Positions 51,718-60,190 of a stretch of DNA of 64,000 nucleotides are shown one piece after another; position 1 is the stretch's first letter; each line of letters begins with the position of its first letter. The notes beneath the pieces were generated by a model, which was given only the letters and a program-made list of their open reading frames with translations, did no database searches and was not told the origin of the DNA. The position numbers and the translations under genes were made by a program. Source of the DNA: Lachnospiraceae bacterium (GTDB lineage Bacteria; Bacillota; Clostridia; Lachnospirales; Lachnospiraceae); the NCBI GenBank assembly GCA_024697065.1, contig JAILGE010000033.1, forward strand, positions 1-64,000, written 5' to 3'.

Positions 51718-52890
51718 ATGGCTCTGATCGCTCCGGTAAAAGACGGCAAGATACAGGAATCAAGTGCATCCAGCAATTCATTAAAGGATGCAAAATCTGA
51801 TAAAACGGGAACTTCCAAGATAGACTCCGAAGCTTTCCTCACATTGCTTGTTGCGGAAATGCAGAATCAGGATCCTCTTGAGCCTACATCAAATACAGAA
51901 TGGATCAGCCAGTATGCGACATTCACTCAGGTCTCTGAGGTACAGGCCATCGGTGATGCCATGGAATCCATGAAGGCTGACGGACTGGTGGGACGTACCG
52001 TTATCATGAAGGTGACGGACAGCAACGGTAATACCGATGAGATCACCGGTCAGGTTGAGTATGTTACCTACGAGGAAGGCAAAGCTTATCTTTCCATCGA
52101 CGGAGAGCTTTATGCCGCAAGCGACCTCTCTACCGTTGTCGGTGAGGAATATATGGTGGCTACGGAGAAGGCAGAGAGCTTTATGGAAGTATTCAAGAAG
52201 CTTCCTCCTGTTGCGGATCTTACTCTTGATTACGAAAAGGGTCTGCAGGGACTGCTTGACGAATATGATTCCATGACTGCTTATGAGAAAGGCTTCCTGA
52301 CGGATGATGTTAAGAATTCTCTGGAAGAATACAGAGGTGCTCTGAATATAATGAAGGCTGCGGCAGATAAGGTGGCTCAGGCCAATGCAGCCAAGGCGAA
52401 GGAAGCTGAAGCTGCGGCTAAGGCTGCAGAAGAAGCAAAGGCTGCCGAGGAACAGCGCATAGCCAATGAGAAGGCTGAAGCTGAAGCGGCTGCGGCTAAG
52501 GAAGAGCAGGAGGCAAAGACTCAGGCAGCTATAGAGAAGGCAGTTGCTGAGGCACTGAACAAGGCTGGAAATGAGAGCGGAAGCGCATCTTCCGATAATG
52601 AAAGCACACAGACTGTTAATGACAGCACTGTGACAGAAACTGAGGCGGAAACCGTAGCGGAGAGCACGGGCACAGCACAGACTTCGGATACCGGCAGTAC
52701 ATCTGCGGCGGAAAATACCGGAGCAGAAGAAACGAACGGATCTGATGAAGAAACAGAAGCAGTGACCGGTAACAGTGCCGCGGAAGAAGCTGCAGCATCC
52801 GGGGCTTCGGATGAAGGAACAGACGAAGGAGAGAGCGGTTCCTCATCCGGTGATGAAAGAAATGCAGACCCCGGGGATATCGTTCCCTGA
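51718..52890 (+). CDS. flgD: flagellar hook-capping protein FlgD
   Basis: A 390-residue hook scaffold protein. The N-terminal FlgD domain is clear: SEAFLTLLVAEMQNQDPLEP then ISQYATFTQVSEVQAI. A Tudor/Ig-like part (LVGRTVIMKVTDSNGNTDEI) follows to about residue 140. From about residue 215 on, the protein is an Ala/Glu/Lys-rich likely helical stretch and then a Ser/Thr/Glu-rich disordered tail, which roughly doubles the usual length. The start has GAAGGGAG upstream. The tail is of unknown use and varies in composition from the core. Confidence 0.88.
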   Translation: MALIAPVKDGKIQESSASSNSLKDAKSDKTGTSKIDSEAFLTLLVAEMQNQDPLEPTSNTEWISQYATFTQVSEVQAIGDAMESMKADGLVGRTVIMKVTDSNGNTDEITGQVEYVTYEEGKAYLSIDGELYAASDLSTVVGEEYMVATEKAESFMEVFKKLPPVADLTLDYEKGLQGLLDEYDSMTAYEKGFLTDDVKNSLEEYRGALNIMKAAADKVAQANAAKAKEAEAAAKAAEEAKAAEEQRIANEKAEAEAAAAKEEQEAKTQAAIEKAVAEALNKAGNESGSASSDNESTQTVNDSTVTETEAETVAESTGTAQTSDTGSTSAAENTGAEETNGSDEETEAVTGNSAAEEAAASGASDEGTDEGESGSSSGDERNADPGDIVP

Positions 52891-52924
52891 GCTTTGAATA
52901 AGTAAAATATTTTTCGACGGGCTA

Positions 52925-52954
52925 TTAACATTGGCACGTTTTTTCCGATATAAT
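52925..52954 (+). promoter_or_regulatory. promoter upstream of flgE, readable as sigma-A or sigma-28
   Basis: TTAACA, 18 bases, TATAAT gives a sigma-A reading. In the same place TCCGATAT (52945-52952) sits about 15 bases after a TTAA/TAAC box, a sigma-28-like reading that repeats the flgB upstream box. It leaves a leader of about 130 bases before flgE. Confidence 0.55.
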
Positions 52955-53007
52955 TTTCAGTAAGAGAATATGCCGTGACAACGCCTGAGCGATCCGGCCG
53001 GAGGATG

Positions 53008-53027
53008 GTTTCTCAAGGATGAGAGAC
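53008..53027 (+). promoter_or_regulatory. GGA-loop hairpin in the flgE leader
   Basis: GTTTCTCA pairs with TGAGAGAC (one wobble) with loop AGGA, so AAGGA is displayed at the top. A second AAGGA lies at 53035-53039 and a third overlaps the flgE ribosome-binding site (53074-53078). This is the layout of CsrA-repressed leaders, but purine-rich sites give many chance matches. Confidence 0.35.
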
Positions 53028-53089
53028 ACAGGAAAAGGACTTATACCTTCCTCGATAAAGAAAAAATGAATTAAAGGAGGGCATGTCCT

Positions 53090-54862
53090 ATGATGAGATC
53101 ACTCTACTCCGGAGTTGCGGGGTTAAAAACACACCAGGTAAAGATGGATGTCATCGGTAACAATATAGCAAACGTTAATACTGTTGCATATAAGTCACAG
53201 TCCATCACATTCTCAGAGCTGATGTATCAGACAACACAGGCTGCCAGTGGTCCTAACGAGACTACAGGTACTGCAGGTACCAATGCAAAGCAGATAGGTC
53301 TCGGTGTTAAGAGCGGAGCTATCTCTACTGCCATAACACAGCAGGGTTCCACTCAGACCACGGGTAATGCATTCGATCTCCGTATCACGGGAGATTCCTT
53401 CTTCGTTGTTTCCAACGGAAGTACCAATTTCTTTACAAGAGACGGTTCCTTCTATGTTGACGCCGTAGGTAACCTTGCCATGAGTTCAAACGGTTATACT
53501 GTACAGGGATGGCAGGTTAACAAGGAAGGCAAGATCGTTCAGGATAATGTATCCAAGCTGCAGATCATGTCTCCCGAGAATCTCACCAGTGATCCCGAGG
53601 CTACAACACTTGCTACCATGCAGGGTATCATCGATAAGAACGATCCCCAGGTTCTTGGCGACGGTAAGGTTGTAAACCTTTCTTTCTACGATAATATGGG
53701 TTACTCATATACGGCAAGAATGCTCGTTAACGGCACCGATGAGGAAGGCAATTATGTATTAAGCCTTGCCGATGTGCTTGATTCAAATAACGAGTCCATA
53801 AGCGACAAATTCGATTTCCAGTTGATGCTCGGTGCTGTTGCTGCTTCCGGTGAGGCTTCAAAATCAGCTTCCTATTCACTTGGAACAGGCTACACACTTA
53901 CGGGTACCACTGTAAATCTTCCCAATGAGGTTACGCTTAAGGACGGTACAAAGATCACTTCCGTAGCAGCAGGCGATGCTTTTAATGCTGACGGAACGGT
54001 TAAGGATGCTGAAAGAGCGGCATTATATTCATCTGCTTTCGGATTTGATGATCCCGAGAAGTTCTCAACACTGACGGTCAAGGATTATACCGGCGGTGCA
54101 ACCGCAGCTCCGGTAGTTAAGAGCGTAACGGGAATGCTGGTATCCGGAACGACCACTTATAATAAGCTCAATGATGCGGGCGATGCTACGGTATCCACAA
54201 ATATACTTGAGACGACAGTTGCGGGAACAACACTTTCCGTAGACGGTTATAAGTCCGCCGCAGGTAAGTCATTAAATGTCTACTATGATCAGGCTACCGG
54301 TTCCATCACCGGTGTAGGCGGTAAGACTACCGAATCCAAGGCTTTCAATATTTCGATCAAGCCCAAGACAGACGGAGCCGACAACCCTTTCGAGGTTGTT
54401 TCGGTTGATATGACTGATTCCAAGAACCTCAACAACGAGCAGGTTTCAACACTTTCATCCACTTCCGGTGATAAGGAAGGTAAGGGAACAGGATGTGCTC
54501 TCGGTACCATGACCGGCGTATCCATCCAGAATAACGGTATGATCTACGGCGCATACGACAACGGTCAGACCAAGCTTTTGGGCCAGCTGGCTACAGCAAG
54601 TTTCTCCAACCCCGCAGGTCTTGAAAAGGAAGGAGACAACCTTTACAGAGAGACACTTAACTCCGGCGCCTTCGATGGTATAGGAACAGATATAACAAGT
54701 GATGGCGGATATATTTCCACCGGTGTTCTGGAAATGTCAAACGTTGACCTCTCAAGTGAGTTCACCGAGCTGATCACAACACAGCGTGGTTTCCAGGCTA
54801 ACTCAAGGATCATCACCGTTTCCGATACGCTTCTTGAGGAGCTGGTAAACCTTAAGAGATAA
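53090..54862 (+). CDS. flgE: flagellar hook protein FlgE
   Basis: A 590-residue hook subunit. The conserved N-terminus is MMRSLYSGVAGLKTHQVKMD with VIGNNIANVNTVAYKSQSIT, and the C-terminus is SNVDLSSEFTELITTQRGFQ with NSRIITVSDTLLEELVNLKR. The region in between (about 150-480) holds variable, Thr/Gly/Ser-rich surface domains. Start at ATG 53090, nine bases after AAGGAGG. It is the last gene before a strong terminator. Confidence 0.96.
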   Translation: MMRSLYSGVAGLKTHQVKMDVIGNNIANVNTVAYKSQSITFSELMYQTTQAASGPNETTGTAGTNAKQIGLGVKSGAISTAITQQGSTQTTGNAFDLRITGDSFFVVSNGSTNFFTRDGSFYVDAVGNLAMSSNGYTVQGWQVNKEGKIVQDNVSKLQIMSPENLTSDPEATTLATMQGIIDKNDPQVLGDGKVVNLSFYDNMGYSYTARMLVNGTDEEGNYVLSLADVLDSNNESISDKFDFQLMLGAVAASGEASKSASYSLGTGYTLTGTTVNLPNEVTLKDGTKITSVAAGDAFNADGTVKDAERAALYSSAFGFDDPEKFSTLTVKDYTGGATAAPVVKSVTGMLVSGTTTYNKLNDAGDATVSTNILETTVAGTTLSVDGYKSAAGKSLNVYYDQATGSITGVGGKTTESKAFNISIKPKTDGADNPFEVVSVDMTDSKNLNNEQVSTLSSTSGDKEGKGTGCALGTMTGVSIQNNGMIYGAYDNGQTKLLGQLATASFSNPAGLEKEGDNLYRETLNSGAFDGIGTDITSDGGYISTGVLEMSNVDLSSEFTELITTQRGFQANSRIITVSDTLLEELVNLKR

Positions 54863-54921
54863 GGATTTACATAACTTAAGCTGACAGCAGCTGAGTACAG
54901 AACACTAAACAGTAAGATATC

Positions 54922-54961
54922 AAAGACCGCTGCTCGAAAACGAGAGGCGGTCTTTGTTTTT
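54922..54961 (+). terminator. terminator between flgE and flbD
   Basis: AAAGACCGC pairs with GCGGTCTTT, with an inner CTCG/CGAG stem capped by AAAA, followed by GTTTTT. It splits the flagellar gene series into two transcription units. Confidence 0.92.
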
Positions 54962-55039
54962 GATCAATCAACATGTAGTACTTTTTTATAATTTTTTTAA
55001 GGAATTATGTAAAATATTGTAGTAAATCACTTCATGGTC

Positions 55040-55048
55040 TGTTATAAT
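55040..55048 (+). promoter_or_regulatory. extended -10 promoter before flbD-motA
   Basis: TG-T-TATAAT is an extended -10 element 28 bases before the flbD start, with only a weak -35 (TTGTAG, 20 bases away). It would restart transcription after the terminator. Confidence 0.5.
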
Positions 55049-55075
55049 GTAGACGTTCATGTGCGGAGTTTGATT

Positions 55076-55267
55076 ATGATAGAAGTCACCAGACTAAACG
55101 GCACTGTTGTGCTTATCAATTCGGACCTGATAGAGTGTGTTGAAGAAACCCCGGATTCAGTGATAACGCTGACTACAGGGCGCAGACTCATAGTGAAAGA
55201 AAGCAGACAGGAAATTAAAGAACTTGTAAAATCCTATAAACAGGAAATCTATGGTTCCGTCCGGTAG
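55076..55267 (+). CDS. flbD: flagellar FlbD-family small protein
   Basis: A 63-residue cytoplasmic protein from ATG 55076, preceded by CGGAG; an in-frame upstream start at 55034 would overlap the promoter. MIEVTRLNGTVVLINSDLIE followed by VEETPDSVITLTTGRRLIVK is the FlbD/SwrD-family pattern. In Bacillus SwrD raises flagellar motor power. It sits before motA, in keeping with a motor role. Confidence 0.85.
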   Translation: MIEVTRLNGTVVLINSDLIECVEETPDSVITLTTGRRLIVKESRQEIKELVKSYKQEIYGSVR

Positions 55268-55333
55268 AAAAGGGCGGGGCATAGGTTTTGTTTGTGGGTA
55301 AAGAACTGATTTCTCAAGGTTAAGGGGATTGTA

Positions 55334-56137
55334 ATGGACATAGCATCGTTATTGGGAATGCTCATATGCTTCTTGATGATCGTATTCGGTATGGTATACG
55401 GCAAGAATGGTATCGATTTCGGTGCTATCATCAACTTCCTTGATGCACAGTCGGCGATCATCACATTCGGTGGTGCGTTCTGTGCTATCATGATGTCCAA
55501 TACCATGCCGGATTTCATCGGCGGATTAAAGAGTATCACCCTTATCTTCAAGCCCCCCGCATTGAATGCACCGGATATTATCAAGAAGATCATCGACCTT
55601 TCCAATGTTGCACGTAAGGAAGGTCTGCTCTCACTTGAAGAGGCTGCTTCGGATATTGATGATGCTTTCCTTAAAAAGGGAATCCTGCTCATCGTCGACG
55701 GTACGGATCCCGAGCTTGTACGAGGAATCATGGAGACTGAGCTTGATAATATCGATGCAAGACATAAGAAGAGGATCAAGTACTGGCAGGATGTTGCATC
55801 CATGGGTCCTGCCTGGGGTATGATCGGTACCCTTATCGGTCTTATAAACATGCTTCAGAACATGTCCGATGCTGCAGCCATCGGTCCTTCCATGGCGGTT
55901 GCTCTTATCACCACCATGTACGGTTCCATGCTTGCAAACTGGATATGTACGCCTACATCCACGAAGCTCGGCGTATTTAACGATCTGGAGCTTCAGGTTA
56001 AAGAGATTATGATAGAAGGTCTGCTTTCAATACAGGCCGGTGAAAACCCGCGTGTCATCGAAGAGAAGCTTAAGAGCTTCCTTGCTCCGAAGGATCGCGG
56101 AGTATCTGAGGAGGGGGCCGAGGGAGGCGCCCAGTAA
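55334..56137 (+). CDS. motA: flagellar motor stator protein MotA
   Basis: A 267-residue four-helix proton (or sodium) channel subunit. ASLLGMLICFLMIVFGMVYG and the pore segments MGPAWGMIGTLIGLINML and AVALITTMYGSMLANWICTP carry the MotA proline and glycine landmarks. The cytoplasmic loop contains charged residues that face FliG. motB follows by 15 bases. Confidence 0.95.
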   Translation: MDIASLLGMLICFLMIVFGMVYGKNGIDFGAIINFLDAQSAIITFGGAFCAIMMSNTMPDFIGGLKSITLIFKPPALNAPDIIKKIIDLSNVARKEGLLSLEEAASDIDDAFLKKGILLIVDGTDPELVRGIMETELDNIDARHKKRIKYWQDVASMGPAWGMIGTLIGLINMLQNMSDAAAIGPSMAVALITTMYGSMLANWICTPTSTKLGVFNDLELQVKEIMIEGLLSIQAGENPRVIEEKLKSFLAPKDRGVSEEGAEGGAQ

Positions 56138-56152
56138 GGGAGTGAGTAGTTA

Positions 56153-56965
56153 ATGGCAAAGAAGAAAGCGGAAATGGCCGCTGCCGGTTCACCGGCGTGG
56201 ATGGCGACATTCTCGGATCTTATGAATCTGCTTCTGTGCTTCTTCGTGCTTTTGTTTTCAATGTCTACCGTTGATGCGCAGAAGTTTGAAGAAGTGGCGG
56301 CTTCGTTTGCCCAGACATTTTCGGTTTTTTCGGCAGGTGCCACGGCTATAGGCGACGGCATACTGGTATCCAACGGCGTGAGCCAGCTGAATGCCCTTGA
56401 TGAGTATATCAATTCGACGGGATATGAGGCTGTGGAAGCTGATGATGCCGACAAGATCGTTAAGGAAGCCATGGAAACGGCTGAGGCTGCACAGATAGAA
56501 GCCTCGGAAGAGCTTGAAGAAAAGGTCGCTGAGGCTTTATCGGAGACAGGACTTGATCAGATGGTGGAGCTTGATTACACATCACAGTATGTGGAGCTTA
56601 CATTGAACGGATCCCTCCTTTTCGATTCGGGTAAGGCTGATCTCAAAGAGAACGCTTACAGTATTCTGGATCAGATCGGTGTGATACTCGAACGCTACGG
56701 TGAGTCAGTGATCGAGATAGAGGGACATACGGATTCTGTCCCCATTCACTCGGCACAGTTCCCGAGCAACAATGAACTTTCCGATGCAAGAGCGTTATCT
56801 GTTTTCTATTATCTGATGGAAAATACCAACCTCGACCCGGCGCTTGTTAAGCATTCCGGAAGAGGTGAATATGTTCCGGTAGCCGATAACGGAACGCCTG
56901 AGGGAAGGGCACTTAACAGACGTGTTGAGATCAAGATATACAATTCACTGAGCGAACACAAATGA
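56153..56965 (+). CDS. motB: flagellar motor stator protein MotB
   Basis: A 270-residue stator subunit with a single membrane helix near the N-terminus (SPAWMATFSDLMNLLLCFF) that includes the conserved Asp for ion translocation, and a C-terminal OmpA-like peptidoglycan-binding domain (SVIEIEGHTDSVPIHSAQFP, LSDARALSVFYYLMEN, PEGRALNRRVEIKI). The plug/linker region between has many acidic residues. It anchors MotA to the wall. Confidence 0.96.
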   Translation: MAKKKAEMAAAGSPAWMATFSDLMNLLLCFFVLLFSMSTVDAQKFEEVAASFAQTFSVFSAGATAIGDGILVSNGVSQLNALDEYINSTGYEAVEADDADKIVKEAMETAEAAQIEASEELEEKVAEALSETGLDQMVELDYTSQYVELTLNGSLLFDSGKADLKENAYSILDQIGVILERYGESVIEIEGHTDSVPIHSAQFPSNNELSDARALSVFYYLMENTNLDPALVKHSGRGEYVPVADNGTPEGRALNRRVEIKIYNSLSEHK

Positions 56966-56980
56966 TTGGGGGGAAGACTC

Positions 56981-57502
56981 ATGAAGAAGAATCTGTTATC
57001 ACTTGTTATACTGTCGCTTTTGGTTGTTAATATCATACTCACTTCGGTGATGCTCTTTTCTGTAGTGGGTACCAACAAGAAAACGGCAGCCATAGTTACG
57101 GATATAGCCGGGATATTAAGTCTGGAGACAGGCGATGCCGACACACCCGGAAGTGCGGAAGTATCCATGGCTGATACCAAGAATTATGATATCGCCGATC
57201 AGCTCACCATCACATGTAAGAGAGCGGACGGAGAGACCAAGGATACATACTGTCTGGTAAATGTATCTTTATCAATGAATACCCAGGATCCGGATTATGC
57301 CACCTTCGGTACACCTGAAGCCATGAAGGAAAATGAATCAATGGTTAAGTCGGAAGTCATCTCGGTCATCTCATCCTATACTGCGGAAGAGATCAAGCTC
57401 GATCAGGATGCTGTATGCGAAGAGATCCTCAAGAAAGTACAGGCTCGATTCGGATCAAAGTTTATATATAAAGTTTACTTCAGCAACATAATGTTTGGCT
57501 GA
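56981..57502 (+). CDS. fliL: flagellar basal-body protein FliL
   Basis: About 173 residues from ATG 56981, which has GGGGGAAG upstream. One N-terminal membrane helix (LLSLVILSLLVVNIILTSVM), then an extracytoplasmic stomatin-like domain ending in ILKKVQARFGSKFIYKVYFS. FliL rings surround stators. Its position between motB and fliM fits. Confidence 0.88.
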   Translation: MKKNLLSLVILSLLVVNIILTSVMLFSVVGTNKKTAAIVTDIAGILSLETGDADTPGSAEVSMADTKNYDIADQLTITCKRADGETKDTYCLVNVSLSMNTQDPDYATFGTPEAMKENESMVKSEVISVISSYTAEEIKLDQDAVCEEILKKVQARFGSKFIYKVYFSNIMFG

Positions 57503-57570
57503 CGGATCATAAAATAAAAATAGATATATCGGGTACTGCTATAACTATTTACGGAGAGGAGGTGAGATGA

Positions 57571-58560
57571 GTGGGCGATATCCTGTCGCAGGAGGAGATC
57601 GATAAACTCCTCAACGCTTTATCCAGCGGCGAAGTCGATGCCGAGGAAATGAAAAATGCGGATGAACGTACGGTCAAGGATTACGACTTTAAGCGTCCTG
57701 CCAAGTTCTCCAAAGAGCATTTGAGAACCCTCGAGCTTATCTTCGAGCATTACGGCAGATTGATGTCCACGAATCTCCCGGTCTACCTCAGAAAAAATAT
57801 ACAGGTAAGCGTGATCAGTTCGGAAACTGTTACGTTCAACGAATTTACCAATGCGCTTTCCAACCCCGTAATACTGGGGATAGTTAATTTCCAGCCCCTG
57901 CAGGGCAATATCCTCATTGACCTAACCAGTTCTCTCGGTTATGCATTTATCGACAGGATGCTCGGAGGTACGGGAGAACCCCTCGATAAGCTCCGTGATT
58001 TTTCGGAGATAGAGATGGGGATACTTTACAAGATCATGACCACCAGTGCTCAGCTGATGAGAGAGCCCTGGAAGAATGTTATAGAGGTTGAGCCGGTACT
58101 TGAGCGTATCGAGACCAATACGCAGTTTGCCCAGATCATTGCACCGAACGAAATGATCGCCATTGTCACTCTCAATGTAAAAATGGGAGATGTGGAAGGC
58201 TTTCTAAACATCTGTATCCCTTTCATGACCATTGAGACTATCATTGATAACCTTAATACCAAATTCTGGTTTACCAACATGGTATCCAACGATGCGGGAG
58301 ATCACAGACAGGATATCGAGAATCTTCTCCGCAGAGTGGATGTTCCCATCAAGGCTGTACTTGGCAAGAGTCAGATCGCGGTCAGCGATTTCCTTATGCT
58401 GCAGCCCGGGGATATCATCAGGCTCGACAGGCGTGTTGATAATGAGCTTGATGTTTATGTAGGGATGTTTAAGAAATTTACCGCGGTTCCCGGTACCGAT
58501 CATGACAGGTATGCGGTTCGCGTGACCACAGTTTACAGGGAGGAGGACGAAGAAAGCTGA
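57571..58560 (+). CDS. fliM: flagellar motor switch protein FliM
   Basis: A 329-residue C-ring protein starting at GTG 57571 behind AGGAGGTGAG. The N-terminus MGDILSQEEIDKLLNAL is the CheY-P-binding peptide. The middle domain (GRLMSTNLPVYLRKNIQVSV, LGYAFIDRMLGGTGEPLDK) and the C-terminal SpoA domain (ISDFLMLQPGDIIRLDRR-type stretch, here VSDFLMLQPGDIIRLDRRVD) are all present. The fliY start overlaps its stop by one base. Confidence 0.97.
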   Translation: MGDILSQEEIDKLLNALSSGEVDAEEMKNADERTVKDYDFKRPAKFSKEHLRTLELIFEHYGRLMSTNLPVYLRKNIQVSVISSETVTFNEFTNALSNPVILGIVNFQPLQGNILIDLTSSLGYAFIDRMLGGTGEPLDKLRDFSEIEMGILYKIMTTSAQLMREPWKNVIEVEPVLERIETNTQFAQIIAPNEMIAIVTLNVKMGDVEGFLNICIPFMTIETIIDNLNTKFWFTNMVSNDAGDHRQDIENLLRRVDVPIKAVLGKSQIAVSDFLMLQPGDIIRLDRRVDNELDVYVGMFKKFTAVPGTDHDRYAVRVTTVYREEDEES

Positions 58561-59762
58561 TGGATGGAATGCTTTCACAGGACGAGATCAATGCCCTTTT
58601 AAACGGAATGGATCTTGACAATCAGGGGGGATCGGAGCCTGAAGCAACGGATGCCGCAGATGCGGGACCCGCTGCACAGTCATCTTCCGGAGCGCATGAT
58701 CTTCCGGACCAGACTCTGCTTTCCGACATAGAGAAGGATGCTATCGGTGAGATTGCCAATATAAGTATGGGCACCTCGGCGACAACGCTTTTCTCACTCG
58801 TTAATCAGAAAGTTAATATCACAACGCCGAAGGTTACCCTTGCAAACTGGGATACAGTCCTTGAGGAATACCCGGCACCCTGTGTATTCATCGAGATCCA
58901 GTATACCATCGGTCTTACGGGCTCCAATATCCTGATACTTAATGAGAAGGACGTTAAGATCATCACCGATCTTATGATGGGCGGCGACGGGACCAATACC
59001 GAGGGTGAGCTTGGAGATCTTCATCTTTCTGCCATATCGGAAGCCATGAACCAGATGATGGGATCATCTGCCACATCTCTTTCATCTATGATGGGCAAGA
59101 AGATAGATATCTCACCGCCTAAGGCAAGCCTTGTTAAGATCAATGAGATGATAGGGGACGGAGCGGGAAATAATCCTTTCTCCGAGAATACTTTTGTAAA
59201 GATCGCATTCAGAATGCAGATCGGTGACCTGGTGGATTCGACCATCATGCAGTTATATCCCATCGATTTTGCAAAATCTCTGTATGAGATATTCATGGGA
59301 ACACAGATGGGCGGAATGGAGTCGGAACCCGATCCCGCACCGGAACCCGCACCCATGCCTGCGGCAGCGCCTGCACCGGCACCCATGCCCGCTGCGGCAC
59401 CTGCACCTATGCCTATGCCTGCGGCCCCCATGCAGCCTCAATATGCACCTCCGCAGCCGCAGATGAATATCCAGCCGGCACAGTTCCAGGCATTTACACC
59501 GGATATGGCGGCTCTTATAGGACAGGAGAATATCGGTCTTATCATGGATGTTCCCCTGGAAGTTACCGTTGAGTTAGGCCGAACTTCCAAGTCGGTTCAT
59601 GATATCCTTGAATTTGCTCCGGGAACCATCATTGAGCTTGAGAAGATCGCAGGAGAACCTATCGACGTTCTTGTAAACGGTAAATTTGTTGCCAAGGGAG
59701 AAGTCGTAGTTATCGAAGAAAGCTTCGGTGTACGTATCACCGAGATCATCAAGGATTCATAA
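58560..59762 (+). CDS. fliY: flagellar switch/CheY-P phosphatase FliY
   Basis: A 400-residue FliN-type protein with an added CheC-like phosphatase part, as in Bacillus FliY. The N-terminus MLSQDEINALLNGMD can bind CheY-P. Two phosphatase sites of the pattern (D/S)xxxExxN-x22-P are intact: DAIGEIAN and SAISEAMN, each followed 22 residues later by Pro. After a low-complexity Ala/Pro/Met linker (about 255-320) comes the FliN SpoA domain (DVPLEVTVELGRTSKSVHDI and DVLVNGKFVAKGEVVVIEES). The ATG overlaps the fliM stop; a second in-frame ATG at 58569 is possible. Confidence 0.95.
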   Translation: MDGMLSQDEINALLNGMDLDNQGGSEPEATDAADAGPAAQSSSGAHDLPDQTLLSDIEKDAIGEIANISMGTSATTLFSLVNQKVNITTPKVTLANWDTVLEEYPAPCVFIEIQYTIGLTGSNILILNEKDVKIITDLMMGGDGTNTEGELGDLHLSAISEAMNQMMGSSATSLSSMMGKKIDISPPKASLVKINEMIGDGAGNNPFSENTFVKIAFRMQIGDLVDSTIMQLYPIDFAKSLYEIFMGTQMGGMESEPDPAPEPAPMPAAAPAPAPMPAAAPAPMPMPAAPMQPQYAPPQPQMNIQPAQFQAFTPDMAALIGQENIGLIMDVPLEVTVELGRTSKSVHDILEFAPGTIIELEKIAGEPIDVLVNGKFVAKGEVVVIEESFGVRITEIIKDS

Positions 59763-60187
59763 TGTATCTGAATTTATATACACTTGCAGATTCCTTAAGC
59801 GGCAATGCTGCCATTCAGGAGACGGAACGTTCGGTATCTACCGGAGTTAACGGTGTTGCGAGATTTATAACCGTACTCTTTATCTTCGCTTTAGTACTTG
59901 CCATGACATACTTTACCACAAAGTTTGTCGGACGCACGGGACAGGCCAGGATGCGTTCCGCCAATATCGAAGTGATCGAATCCGTGAGAAATGCGGACGG
60001 AAAGCTTTTGGAATTGGTTCGTATAGGAAAGAAGTATGCAGTCATTGGTGTATCCAGAGATTCACAGGATCTTATCTGCATGCTTGATGAGGATGACATC
60101 TTACCGCCACAGGAAGGCGATGAAAGGAAAAAGGATTTTTCCGAGATCTTCAAACGTTTTAAAGCTTCTGACAGGGAGAATCCGTGA
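59762..60187 (+). CDS. fliO: flagellar export component FliO
   Basis: A 141-residue bitopic membrane protein: one helix (FITVLFIFALVLAMTYFTTK, about 36-55), then a cytoplasmic domain with ANIEVIESVRNADGKLLELV and RIGKKYAVIGVSRD, matching FliO/FliZ. The stop-start overlap with fliY (TAATG) and position before fliP support it. FliO assists assembly of FliP. Confidence 0.85.
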   Translation: MYLNLYTLADSLSGNAAIQETERSVSTGVNGVARFITVLFIFALVLAMTYFTTKFVGRTGQARMRSANIEVIESVRNADGKLLELVRIGKKYAVIGVSRDSQDLICMLDEDDILPPQEGDERKKDFSEIFKRFKASDRENP

Positions 60188-60190
60188 CAG

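Noticed and set aside
52931-52946. A sigma-54-like TGGCAC box before flgE
   Set aside because: The matching -12 TTGC element is TTCC, and the essential GC pair is lost.
59021-59441. Reverse-strand open frames rich in Gly/Ala or Arg/His opposite fliY
   Set aside because: They are mirror images of the Ala/Pro/Met linker of FliY and have no ribosome-binding site or protein-like composition.
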